DNA from: Thermoplasmata archaeon
GTDB lineage: Archaea; Thermoplasmatota; Thermoplasmata; Thermoplasmatales; Thermoplasmataceae
Length of the DNA stretch: 13,282 nt
Direction of reading: 5' to 3'
NCBI GenBank assembly: GCA_021835265.1
Contig: JAKBQK010000081.1
Span: 1-13,282, forward strand
Below the pieces are notes generated by a model. The model did no database searches. It had not been told where the DNA came from and saw only the letters and a list, made by a program, of their open reading frames with translations. The position numbers were made by a program, and so were the translations under genes. This document shows positions 5,992 to 13,282 of this stretch, one piece after another. The stretch's first letter is position 1. Each line of letters starts with the position of its first letter.

Positions 5992-7111
5992 TATTGACAA
6001 CAAATCAATTATGAAAAACAACTCGATAGCCCTGATAAGCGTTTTCCCACTCTATACTGGAACATCTATTGCGGTTCTGGATTATAGAGACGCTTTGATA
6101 GATCTGGGGTATTCAGTAAAGGTTTATCAACTGGTTATTCCTGATCAATCAACCAAATATTTGGATGCAGATTTTCAAATAATAGGAAATAAGTTTTTCA
6201 TAAAATCTTTAGAGTTGCCTTATAATATAATATTCAATTTACCAAAGACCTTATCAAAAATTACCGAAGATATTGTTTTTTTAACTGATCCGGTCATGTT
6301 AAACTTAAATCATAATCTTCAAAAATCAATAATAATTTTTCATGATCTCAGGGAATTTAGTAATTTTAACCGCAACCCCTTCAGGAAGCTATTTTTTATG
6401 TACATGATGAGGAATCTTAAAGAAAACGACAAGGTGCTTGCAATAAGCCATAAGACAGAAAATGACATGAAGTCATTTGTAAAAAAGAAAATCGATATTC
6501 AGGTAGTGGAAAGATGCTCCAGGTTTAATGTTGACATTAATGTTATTAACTTTAGAATTGCAGCAATTTGGAATAAAAAAAAGGAAATTAATGTACTTTA
6601 TATTGCGGCAGACAGGCCTTACAAAAATATTGAGTTGTTCATCAGTGTAGCAAAAGCAATCGAAAAAATGGGCTTGAATTTAGAAATTAAGTTTATTTTA
6701 CTTTCTAAATTAAAAAACTCGACAAAAGCTATCATTAAAAGAGAACATTTGCAGAATCTTCTAGTATTAGAGACTGTTAGTAATCTATATGATCTTTACA
6801 GTAAAACAGATGTTTTTCTTTTCCCCTCACTTGTCGAAGGGTTTGGTCTCCCCCTTGTTGAAGCAATGAGTTTTGGTATACCTATTATTTATTCCAGTAA
6901 ACAGCCAATGATAGATATAGTGGGGGAGTACGGTATTGCTGTAGATCCATTTGATATAAATGCATGGATTAATGAACTAATAGCAATGTTGAATTGGGAA
7001 AAATATAAAAAAATGGCTCTTTTATCCTATGAACGTTCAAAAAACTATTCTTTTGAAAATTTTAAAAAAACTCTTTCAGAAGCATTAAAAAACTTCAATC
7101 TACATGGTTAG
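5984..7111 (+). CDS. GT4-type glycosyltransferase
   Basis: This 375-residue soluble GT-B protein has a poorly conserved N-terminal acceptor domain (residues 1-190) and a C-terminal donor domain. Its key signature is EGFGLPLVEAMSFGIP (residues 285-300), with the Glu pair E285/E293 that contacts the nucleotide sugar in GT4 enzymes. RPYKN (211-215) fits the usual phosphate-contacting Arg and Lys. It would transfer a sugar from a nucleotide donor to a growing cytoplasmic glycan; donor and acceptor are unknown. The first ATG (5984) is only eight bases past the insertion sequence; the next (6011, residue 10) lies just before the first beta-strand and may be the original start. No ribosome-binding site or clear TATA box is seen, so the element may have replaced the promoter. 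The gene is AT-rich and ends inside the convergent neighbour. Confidence 0.85.
   Translation: MIGIDNKSIMKNNSIALISVFPLYTGTSIAVLDYRDALIDLGYSVKVYQLVIPDQSTKYLDADFQIIGNKFFIKSLELPYNIIFNLPKTLSKITEDIVFLTDPVMLNLNHNLQKSIIIFHDLREFSNFNRNPFRKLFFMYMMRNLKENDKVLAISHKTENDMKSFVKKKIDIQVVERCSRFNVDINVINFRIAAIWNKKKEINVLYIAADRPYKNIELFISVAKAIEKMGLNLEIKFILLSKLKNSTKAIIKREHLQNLLVLETVSNLYDLYSKTDVFLFPSLVEGFGLPLVEAMSFGIPIIYSSKQPMIDIVGEYGIAVDPFDINAWINELIAMLNWEKYKKMALLSYERSKNYSFENFKKTLSEALKNFNLHG
7064..7092 (-). terminator. Paired T-tracts ending the minus-strand GT4 gene
   Basis: On the minus strand T6 (7092-7087) and T7 (7070-7064) follow the stop at 7100-7102 by 8 and 30 bases. Both are lysine codons of the plus-strand gene. 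They are good U-rich terminators in the archaeal sense. Confidence 0.5.
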
Positions 7112-8167
7112 ATTTTTTTCAATATTTTCATAGTATGATAGCATTTTTATTTTAAATGCCTCTTGAGTGTATAGCACTGATCTGCGAAAACCTAAATCTC
7201 GCATATTCTCCTTTCTATCGAGGGCTCTAAAAATCCCCGCAGCTATGGAGCTTGCATCAAATGGGTTTACATACTCAACGGCATCTGAACCTACTTCATG
7301 GAATACTTCAATATTCGATACTACGGCTGGTAGTCCGGTTTTCATAGCTTCTACGATCGGGAATCCAAAACCTTCTTCCATGGATGGAAACAACAGTACG
7401 TCACATACATTATATAATAAGTTAAGAGTATCCGAATCAACTTCATTATATGTAATTCCAGTTCCTATACCGGGGCCGACCCTTACAAGAAAAAACTTAT
7501 CCCCCAATATTTTCATAACTTTTGCAATCATGTCAAGATTTTTCCAAGGTTTATTGTTGGACGGAGAGAGAATTAGAATCTTGTCTGTAGGGAGCTTGAG
7601 ACTCTTTTTATCCATATCAGTGACCTGCAAAATTTTGAATGTTGAGGGGCAGGGTGGATGAATTACCTCAATTTTTTTGTTTACTGAAAAAGATTGTAAG
7701 CGTTTTTTCATGCTATTAGAGACTGTGATTATATTTCTAAAACCTAGATATCTCTTCAGCAACTGTTTTGAATAGAGTCTTTTCAATCTTGACTCACCGG
7801 GGTAGAGCCTTGATAGAAATATTAAGTCATGTATTGTAACTATGTCAAGGTTTAAGTCTCCGATAGGTGGAAGTAAATTGTATGCATAATGGACAATCAA
7901 GCCATTTTTTCTCTCATATCTAATATTTTCCAGTAGAGAATGAAAATAGAGGGTTGGGAGGGTTCTCGCAGCTATTGTTCTTATCCTTGAACCGCCTTTA
8001 ATCAAAGGAGCTTCTCCCACGCAGTTATTAGAACCGATCGATCCAAATAAATTAACGAATCTGGCTCTTTCTCCTAACACAGAATAAAGATTGTTGACAT
8101 ATGTACCCCAACCTGAGTTTGGTCTACAATTAGAAATAACCCATATTTTCATAGCTGCATCAACCAT
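7100..8167 (-). CDS. GT4-type glycosyltransferase
   Basis: This 355-residue GT-B enzyme is unrelated in detail to the neighbouring GT4 but of the same type. The N-terminal domain opens with KIWVISNCRPNSGWGTYVNN, a glycine-bearing loop after the first strand as in mannosyltransferases, and has TIHDLIFL (111-118). The donor domain has SPSNNKPWKNLD (201-212) and EEGFGFPIVEAMKTGLP (264-280) with the Glu pair E265/E273. It probably adds a hexose to a lipid-linked or protein-linked glycan on the cytoplasmic face. The start at ATG 8167 leaves five extra residues; ATG 8152 (MKIWV) fits the fold better and may be the true start. The gene lies 92 bases downstream of the DUF2079 gene on the same strand and may be co-transcribed with it. 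Its end overlaps the plus-strand GT4 gene by 12 bases. Confidence 0.88.
   Translation of the reverse strand: MVDAAMKIWVISNCRPNSGWGTYVNNLYSVLGERARFVNLFGSIGSNNCVGEAPLIKGGSRIRTIAARTLPTLYFHSLLENIRYERKNGLIVHYAYNLLPPIGDLNLDIVTIHDLIFLSRLYPGESRLKRLYSKQLLKRYLGFRNIITVSNSMKKRLQSFSVNKKIEVIHPPCPSTFKILQVTDMDKKSLKLPTDKILILSPSNNKPWKNLDMIAKVMKILGDKFFLVRVGPGIGTGITYNEVDSDTLNLLYNVCDVLLFPSMEEGFGFPIVEAMKTGLPAVVSNIEVFHEVGSDAVEYVNPFDASSIAAGIFRALDRKENMRDLGFRRSVLYTQEAFKIKMLSYYENIEKNLTM
7113..7119 (+). terminator. T7 terminator tract of the plus-strand GT4 gene
   Basis: TTTTTTT begins two bases after the TAG at 7109-7111. It is also codons of the convergent gene (Lys and Asn near its C-terminus). Archaeal RNA polymerase stops at such U-rich tracts without a hairpin. 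Confidence 0.55.
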
Positions 8168-8259
8168 TTTATTGACCGATCTGGCGAAACCTTAAGTTGA
8201 ATCTGAACTTTACGCTATTGAAATTCTTCTAAACCTTCTATTTACATTTTGCACTATTT

Positions 8260-10278
8260 CTAGTATAAAGTTTGAATCAAAGATACGTTGTACACGGTTA
8301 TATCCCCAATAAAGTTAGAAGCTGAGATGTCAAAAACTGTATAGGATTCTTGATTAGGTACGGTAATATTAAACGAGACTGGAGTTGGTAAATTTGTATT
8401 TTTGAAATAAGAAGCGGAAACGTTGAATGACTTGCTAAAGTTAGCACCAAAGCTATAGCCCAATTCACCACAAATATGTGCCAATTGTGAATTGTTTGTA
8501 ACTGAAAGGTAATAAGTCACTAAATAGTTTCCAGGTACTAACGTAACAAAAGCGGATGATCCGCGAACAGTAGAAAGATCATTGAAAGTAGTGCCAGCGG
8601 CAATATTAGTTGAATTAAAAGGAGAATTTATAATCAAGGGTCTATATATAAATGGGACCCCCGTATAATTGCGTTCAACCAAAATAAACCCTCTATCTTC
8701 CGCTAGAAGTCCGTATCTTCCTGAAGACATCATCAGTGAAAGTATCTGCGGAAGTGTACTCTCTCTTGGATTAAATTGTAAGTAATACTGAGGTGACTGG
8801 GTATAAGCTATCAAATAATTTATCGGGCTAAATTCTAGTTGGCCATTATTTCCTATGAATGGAAAGGTGTTGGCGATTACATCTCTCAGTGTGATATTAT
8901 TCGGCATATAAGTCGTAAACAAGAATGGCAAGTTGTTAATGGATGGTCTTGGAAGCATTTCCGGCATGTCGTTTTGAAACAGAACGTAAGGGTCATTCGG
9001 GGGTATTAAGTGGATCAAAGAAATCAGAGTATCATATTCAGAGAAATTGAAGTTTACATCCCTAATAGAACTATAGGTAAGATTACTTGTTTCATTTAAT
9101 GGAGAATAAGGTTGATAAAAAATAGATCCGCAAACAAGTAAAAACAGAATGACAACTAATACGCCTTTCCTTCTCTTTACAGCCCTTTTTCGAATTATTG
9201 ACAAAAATTGTAAAAACCAGACACATGATTTTTTCTCTTTAAATGCGTGAGTTTCAATCGACAAGGTGTTTGAAGACTCCAATCCTTCTATTAAGCCAAT
9301 AAAAACAATTGGAACTATCATTGAAGTGTATTGTATTTGTAATACCATCGGATAAATGTAGCTTGAATTTCCGGTATATAATCCTAAAGCAAAAAACGGT
9401 ATTAACATGATAAGCCACTTAAATCTTAATATGGGAATAAAGACTAGTGGACCTAAAATAAAAATAATAGTAAGAAAAACAGGAAAAAGCCTAGTTATAA
9501 AAGGTGTATTGCTATATCCTATTAGAGACGCCTTAGGAAGGACAAGGTCGAAATATGCCCCCGCTGTGAGAAAAATAGCTGAAACAATCAATACTACAAG
9601 CATAGATTTAAACTTTAATGCTTGAGTTGAATTCTTTTCTTCGAAGAGATAGTACTCGAGTAACGCAAAGATCGAGAATAAAAATGGAAAAATCATATAA
9701 GGAAAACGAGTGGTACCCGAAAGGATAAATAAAAAGGACGCCCACCAATAATGATTCTCTGTGTAAAGATAATAAGCGAAGATGAAAAGAGGTATAAAGA
9801 AAGCTTGAAGGTGAACATCGAACCATAATATACCTGAAGATGGAAAGTATATTAGGAATGCAATAGAAATCAAAAGAGCCAATAAACTAGAGTTCAATTT
9901 TTTTCTAGCTATGCTATATATGGGAAAACATGATATTCCTATAGCAAGAACTTGAATTATTAGGATCGATTGGAAGCTATGTAAAAAATAAAGAGGAGAC
10001 ATAAGAAACTGGAAGCCAGATGAAAAAAACATATAAACAGCGAAACTAAAATAAAGTGCGTTGTAAGGCTGCCATAGCCTCTGCATTATAAATCCAAGAT
10101 CAAAAACGGAAGACTGCAATGAATAGAACCTACCGAGCACTATTATGATCCATGCGAAAATAAAAACCATGAAAGAGCAGAATAAAATTACTCTGTGCCA
10201 TCTGTTATTGTCAAGTTCTTTTTTAATGGAGTAAGTAAAAGTCCGAGACTTAAGTGTAGAACTAGATTCTCCTCTCAT
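8260..10278 (-). CDS. DUF2079 multispanning membrane protein (GT-C-like)
   Basis: This 672-residue protein starts at ATG 10278. A short basic N-terminus is followed by about ten hydrophobic segments between residues 30 and 390, then an extracytoplasmic domain of about 280 residues. Two motifs identify DUF2079: FDLGFIMQRLW (59-69, usually DLGxxxQxLW) and WFDVHLQAFF (152-161, the FDxH motif). The usual His between them, in a HFxP-type stretch, is Gln here (GFQFLMSPLY, 88-97). As I recall, the family is placed near GT-C glycosyltransferases, which use polyprenyl-phosphate sugars outside the membrane; activity is not proven. The C-terminal part, rich in Asn and Pro, ends in a beta-sandwich-like region (from about residue 560) with several Asn-X-Ser/Thr sites. 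The neighbouring GT genes support a role in surface-glycan assembly or transport. Confidence 0.85.
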   Translation of the reverse strand: MRGESSSTLKSRTFTYSIKKELDNNRWHRVILFCSFMVFIFAWIIIVLGRFYSLQSSVFDLGFIMQRLWQPYNALYFSFAVYMFFSSGFQFLMSPLYFLHSFQSILIIQVLAIGISCFPIYSIARKKLNSSLLALLISIAFLIYFPSSGILWFDVHLQAFFIPLFIFAYYLYTENHYWWASFLFILSGTTRFPYMIFPFLFSIFALLEYYLFEEKNSTQALKFKSMLVVLIVSAIFLTAGAYFDLVLPKASLIGYSNTPFITRLFPVFLTIIFILGPLVFIPILRFKWLIMLIPFFALGLYTGNSSYIYPMVLQIQYTSMIVPIVFIGLIEGLESSNTLSIETHAFKEKKSCVWFLQFLSIIRKRAVKRRKGVLVVILFLLVCGSIFYQPYSPLNETSNLTYSSIRDVNFNFSEYDTLISLIHLIPPNDPYVLFQNDMPEMLPRPSINNLPFLFTTYMPNNITLRDVIANTFPFIGNNGQLEFSPINYLIAYTQSPQYYLQFNPRESTLPQILSLMMSSGRYGLLAEDRGFILVERNYTGVPFIYRPLIINSPFNSTNIAAGTTFNDLSTVRGSSAFVTLVPGNYLVTYYLSVTNNSQLAHICGELGYSFGANFSKSFNVSASYFKNTNLPTPVSFNITVPNQESYTVFDISASNFIGDITVYNVSLIQTLY

Positions 10279-10626
10279 GCAAACGAAGAATGTTATTCTA
10301 GAACTTTATTAATAAGTTTCTAACGCGACTACCATAATGGTTAGGGATCAATGTACTTGAAAGGAACTTATGATCCTGAACCACAAAATTGCCATAATAT
10401 GTTTACAAACCGTACTGTCTTATTTGGTTGTACAATACATATTTTCAACAGTAAAATGGTGATTTAATGACTAACTCCACCTAGTGTTTCTTGAGAGTTT
10501 AGTAAGCCAAATTATAAGGAAACAAACGTAGCTACAACATTCGTACTCTATGTCTAATATATATGAACTTAAGGCTCAAATAAGTGACTGCGTCTTAAAG
10601 AAGTTACTCAGCAACTCCTTTACATC
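10279..10626. other. 348-base intergenic stretch
   Basis: This lies between the end of the DPM1-like GT2 gene and the start of the DUF2079 gene, both on the minus strand. Apart from the DUF2079 TATA box at its left end I see no gene. Frames are short and broken in all directions, no tRNA-like fold is seen, and the only repeat is a ten-base palindrome GTTTACAAAC near 10400. It may contain the terminator of the GT2 gene, but no strong T-tract is present on that strand. Confidence 0.6.
10304..10315 (-). promoter_or_regulatory. TATA box of the DUF2079 gene
   Basis: The minus strand reads TTATTAATAAAG, centred 31 bases upstream of ATG 10278, which predicts a leader of only a few bases. The gene has no upstream Shine-Dalgarno, although GGAG occurs just inside its coding start. 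Confidence 0.45.
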
Positions 10627-11436
10627 TTAATAAAAATCTATTTTTCCCCTGAATGCCACTATAAATCTTTTAAGTCTCTCACAATTAGAACAGTGCGCCA
10701 AGCGTAGTCCCAGTAATGTCATAAACATTAAAAGAACAACTTTAGAGCTCACGTGAAGTTGTGTACCATCCACGTGAGACCATTCTATGCCTACTTCTTT
10801 GATTTCAATACCCATCAACTTAAGATTATATGATATGGCAATATTGAATGTCCTATCTGTTAAAGTCACTCTTTTGGAAAGTTCTAATGCAATATCCCTT
10901 GAAAACGCTTTTACCCCACAAAAAGAATCCTTCTCCTTTACACCAAGGATTGCAAAAGCAAGATAATGATATATCCGTCCACCTAATATATTTCTAAAAC
11001 TCTCCTTTCGTCCTATTTTGGCACCTCTTACCCACCTTGAACCGTAGACAACGGGTATATTTTTATCAACAAGAGAACAAACTCTCAGGACTTCATACCA
11101 TGGGGCAGCTCCATCAGCGTCTATAAAACATATCACTTTGCCTTTAGCCAGTTTAATTCCCTCAAAAACAGCTCCTCCTTGCCCCAATCTATGGCTGTAT
11201 TGCACAACCTTCACTTTTTCACTGGCTTCTTGTGCAACTTTAGCTGTCTGATCAGTCCCGTCAAATGTTACAATTATTTCTGAGAGACTAGGCATATTGT
11301 TTACTAATTCCTTAATAGTACGGCCAATACGCTTCTCTTCATTGAAGGCGGGTATAATGATAGAAACTGGTGTCTCCAACAATGGGGTCACTAGTTCTAT
11401 TTGCATAGGTTCCTTTTTCTGGGTCTGGGTGAGCAT
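10627..11436 (-). CDS. DPM1/DPG1-like family 2 glycosyltransferase (polyprenyl-phosphate sugar synthase)
   Basis: This 269-residue GT-A enzyme has VSIIIPAFNEEKRIG (24-38), GQGGAVFEGIKLAKG (85-99), the metal- and nucleotide-binding D106-A-D108, YGSRW (131-135), and DSFCGVKAFSRD (170-181). It ends with EWSHVDGTQLH (218-228), the conserved Trp/His segment of dolichol-phosphate mannose or glucose synthases. Such enzymes move a sugar from GDP-mannose or UDP-glucose to dolichyl phosphate on the cytoplasmic side, giving the donor used by GT-C enzymes outside. The hydrophobic stretch at 233-246 could be a peripheral membrane helix; there are no multiple C-terminal spans, so it is the short DPM1 type. 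The start ATG 11436 fits the TATA box; ATG 11406 (residue 11) is an alternative. It shares a 262-base divergent promoter region with the next gene. Confidence 0.88.
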   Translation of the reverse strand: MLTQTQKKEPMQIELVTPLLETPVSIIIPAFNEEKRIGRTIKELVNNMPSLSEIIVTFDGTDQTAKVAQEASEKVKVVQYSHRLGQGGAVFEGIKLAKGKVICFIDADGAAPWYEVLRVCSLVDKNIPVVYGSRWVRGAKIGRKESFRNILGGRIYHYLAFAILGVKEKDSFCGVKAFSRDIALELSKRVTLTDRTFNIAISYNLKLMGIEIKEVGIEWSHVDGTQLHVSSKVVLLMFMTLLGLRLAHCSNCERLKRFIVAFRGKIDFY

Positions 11437-11460
11437 CTTTTAGGTCTTGGGTATGTAAAA

Positions 11461-11480
11461 ATGTATTTTAATACTTTCCG
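11461..11480 (-). promoter_or_regulatory. BRE and TATA box of the GT2 gene
   Basis: The minus strand reads CGGAAAG (BRE-like) followed by TATTAAAATA (11473-11464), centred 32 bases before ATG 11436. It predicts a leader of about six to eight bases. This is the clearest promoter in the window. Confidence 0.6.
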
Positions 11481-11551
11481 GATCGACAGTGTCCATATTG
11501 ACTTGAAATTGGTTAGAAATATTACTTTGGTTAGTCAGAATATTATTAGTT

Positions 11552-11564
11552 AGAGGGGACCTCT
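11552..11564. repeat. Small perfect hairpin in the divergent promoter region
   Basis: AGAGG-GGA-CCTCT is a five-base stem with a three-base loop, flanked by a looser TTA/TTTAA match. It lies midway between the two divergent promoters. It could be an operator for a dimeric regulator or chance. Confidence 0.3.
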
Positions 11565-11666
11565 TTAACATCCGGCAGTAATTTCAATCCTCCGGGAACA
11601 AGTCATTTGTTTGCTTACCCGTATTTTTCTGCCTTGAATCCATAAACGGCATAAAGCATACGCTAA

Positions 11667-11676
11667 CTTTTAAATT
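11667..11676 (+). promoter_or_regulatory. TATA box of the plus-strand GT-A gene
   Basis: CTTTTAAATT is centred 27 bases before ATG 11699, so the mRNA is expected to be leaderless. Confidence 0.5.
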
Positions 11677-11698
11677 GTGACTTCAATCCGCAAATATA

Positions 11699-12697
11699 AT
11701 GTCAATGCGAACCAATTCAGGGGATTCGAGAAAATCGTGCATAATTGACACTTGTATGAATAAACTATTTTTTAGCCTCGTTGATTATAGAAACAATTAC
11801 TTTACAAGCCAAGATCCAGAGAAGGTTGTAGAGTTTTATGATAGCTTTAACAGCCGAGAGCAACTAATACAATGGATGATGGAAAGACCAAGTGGGACTT
11901 CAAATATTCATGAGACTGAAGGAGACAAAGAAATAGTAGTTGTAATACCAACTGCTGACTTCAACGGCAAGTATGCAAAGGAGTGTAGGGAGAATATATT
12001 TAATGGTTTACATATTGTATTTGTAGAAAGCGGCGAAGTTCCTGACCCGTATTTTAATTATGCGCATAACTACAATGTTGGAGTCAAGAGGGCTATGGAA
12101 TATAATCCTAAGTGGATTGTGCTCTCGAATGACGATGTGTATATGATAGATGGAATTGACATATTAAAAAGCAATCTTTCCAATTTAGATGACGAGGTAG
12201 TAGATGTTGTATTTACTAATAAAAGCCTATATCACTCAGCTCCTAAAATAATCATTAAAAGAAACTTTATTACCAACATGGTGAACAGAATTAGGTTTGG
12301 AACATTTGGAGAAGAAATGAACAAACTATTTGACAAATTTGGCGTTACCACACTTATTAGCAACGATCGTTTCATTCAAAGGATGACTTTTAAAAGCATG
12401 AGATATGATGATCTGATAAGTTTCGGGATTTTCAGTCGTAAATTCATCTTAGAAAAAAAAATGAATCTATTCGACGAAGTCTTCATAAACGAAGGAGAGG
12501 ATTCTGACTTGTCTATTAGCCTGAAGATTGAGATGAAAAATGTAGCTTATATAACATATAAAATAGGTGACCGTATAGGAATGTCTTTAGGCACAAATAT
12601 GGATCGAAAAATGCGGTCCATTGCAGGTTTAACATTCCTCAATTATAAATGGAGCAAAAATTGCGAGAGATTTATGAAGAGAAGCCTTGTAAAATAA
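11699..12697 (+). CDS. Divergent GT-A (family 2-like) glycosyltransferase
   Basis: The 332-residue product has a GT-A core from about residue 78: a first strand EIVVVIPTADFNG (78-90), NYNVGVKRAM (124-133, the NxGxxxA segment of GT2 enzymes), and WIVLSNDDVYMID (139-151), where D145/D146 stand in place of the DxD metal site. FINEGEDSDLSISLK (262-276) matches the acidic ED motif that holds the catalytic base. The middle (175-245) is less conserved and probably forms acceptor contacts. No membrane segment is present. The TATA box at 11667-11676 supports ATG 11699; ATG 11756 (residue 20) is possible. It is the only gene of the right-hand part read leftward to rightward, transcribed divergently from the DPM1-like gene. 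It probably adds a sugar to the same glycan; donor and acceptor unknown. The family call rests on motifs in a weakly conserved protein. Confidence 0.75.
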   Translation: MSMRTNSGDSRKSCIIDTCMNKLFFSLVDYRNNYFTSQDPEKVVEFYDSFNSREQLIQWMMERPSGTSNIHETEGDKEIVVVIPTADFNGKYAKECRENIFNGLHIVFVESGEVPDPYFNYAHNYNVGVKRAMEYNPKWIVLSNDDVYMIDGIDILKSNLSNLDDEVVDVVFTNKSLYHSAPKIIIKRNFITNMVNRIRFGTFGEEMNKLFDKFGVTTLISNDRFIQRMTFKSMRYDDLISFGIFSRKFILEKKMNLFDEVFINEGEDSDLSISLKIEMKNVAYITYKIGDRIGMSLGTNMDRKMRSIAGLTFLNYKWSKNCERFMKRSLVK

Positions 12698-12798
12698 ATT
12701 CCTTTCCTTGTCCCACTGATTGAATAAACCTAAGATTTTTGTACAACTTCTATTGTTATCGCTTCCACTAAAAGGGAGTGTTTTAAAGAAAAGTTGTA

Positions 12799-13282
12799 TT
12801 AAGGCCGCTTACTCTTCCTCAAAAAGAGAAATGCCGCTCCAGCAGCGACAGTTACAGAAGCTGATATAGTAGCCAAGGCCGTTAATTCAAAGGCAGAAGG
12901 CAGAGTTTCAGCTGGCGGATCACCCTTTACATAATACACCTGGATCATGACGTTGCTGTTATTTACACTAACTGATCCTGACAATGGAGAAACCATATAT
13001 CCCGATACCTGCAATAAAGTGTAGGTGTAAATACCATTCTTAACCTGGATAGAGATGCATTGGGTGTTTTCATATTTTGTTGTATTACCTAATGTAACTC
13101 CCCAGAGAAACCCGCTAGGCACATTATTTACATGAAAGTTAACGTTATACAATGGGGCAGATGCATTTGAATAAGAGACTCCAGCCCATTGCCAATAGGC
13201 CTGATTTGGTCCAAGACCATTATTTGGGTATCCTTCATACTGGCCTAGAAAGAGATAATAACTTGCCGATCCAATGTACATG
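12799..13282 (-). CDS. Cell-surface protein, C-terminal part with membrane anchor (partial at right edge)
   Basis: The minus-strand frame is open from the right edge to a stop at 12799, giving at least 160 residues; the ATG at 13281 is probably internal, since only one base precedes it. The visible part starts with an aromatic, Gly/Asn-rich segment, then a beta-rich module of about 75 residues (VNFHVNNVPSGFLWGVTLGN through NGIYTYTLLQVSGYMVSP and a final strand MIQVYYVKG). Modules with a Gly-W-x-V strand and a NGxYxY strand are common in large surface and thermopsin-linked proteins of acidophilic archaea, from memory. After a short Pro-rich linker comes a single membrane helix (about 131-154) and a basic tail RKSKRP, so the body faces outside. 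Three Asn-X-Ser/Thr sites are visible. The gene converges on the GT-A gene, with 101 bases between them. Confidence 0.75.
   Translation of the reverse strand, partial: MYIGSASYYLFLGQYEGYPNNGLGPNQAYWQWAGVSYSNASAPLYNVNFHVNNVPSGFLWGVTLGNTTKYENTQCISIQVKNGIYTYTLLQVSGYMVSPLSGSVSVNNSNVMIQVYYVKGDPPAETLPSAFELTALATISASVTVAAGAAFLFLRKSKRP

Noticed and set aside
7167..7661. Plus-strand frame of 164 codons
   Set aside because: Antisense to the minus-strand GT4 gene, which has the EGFGFPIVE motif; the long frame is a by-product of codon bias.
9407..9826. Two short frames inside the DUF2079 gene
   Set aside because: One is antisense and the other is an alternative frame within a membrane-protein gene with family motifs.
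11570..11625. TTCAATCCTCCGG, resembling a tRNA T-loop
   Set aside because: No matching acceptor, D or anticodon arms can be folded around it.
1..13282. CRISPR array, rRNA or tandem repeats
   Set aside because: No regularly spaced repeats and no conserved rRNA segments were seen on reading through; the only clear repeats are the IS ends and small hairpins.

Overview
The window looks like a chromosomal segment of an archaeon, most likely of the Thermoplasmatales type (Thermoplasma, Ferroplasma or Cuniculiplasma relatives). The reasons are archaeal TATA boxes about 22-32 bases upstream of several start codons, which imply leaderless or nearly leaderless mRNAs; a small cysteine protein resembling the Thermoplasma Ta0938 family; AGA/AGG- and ATA-rich codon use; and an archaeal DUF2079 membrane protein. 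The genus is an inference.

Layout. Positions 1-1679 (minus) hold the first 559 codons of a secreted, sequon-rich surface protein that runs off the left edge. Positions 1894-3064 (minus) hold a two-gene operon: a protein with an N-terminal zinc-finger-like segment and a probable haem-oxygenase-like (TenA/PqqC/HDO) metal-oxidase fold, then a Ta0938/TRASH-like cysteine protein. Positions 3189-4654 (minus) hold a decayed operon, ugd then galU, which once encoded UDP-glucose dehydrogenase and UTP-glucose-1-phosphate uridylyltransferase. Both genes carry frameshifts and ugd also a stop codon. The 5' half of ugd is missing where an IS3-family element (4655-5975) abuts it. That element is itself dead, with one frameshift in each transposase ORF.

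From 5984 to 12697 there is a glycan cluster: two GT4-type glycosyltransferases that converge and overlap by 12 bases, a DUF2079 multispanning membrane protein, a DPM1-like GT2 enzyme, and a divergent GT-A glycosyltransferase on the plus strand. The right edge (12799-13282, minus) holds the C-terminus of another cell-surface protein with a membrane anchor.

Together this reads as a surface-glycan or protein N-glycosylation locus next to sequon-rich secreted proteins. The GT2 enzyme could charge a polyprenyl phosphate with sugar on the cytoplasmic side, the GT4 enzymes could extend a lipid-linked glycan, and the DUF2079 protein could act across the membrane. The broken ugd-galU pair means UDP-glucuronate would have to come from another locus or is no longer made. 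No tRNA, rRNA or CRISPR array was seen.
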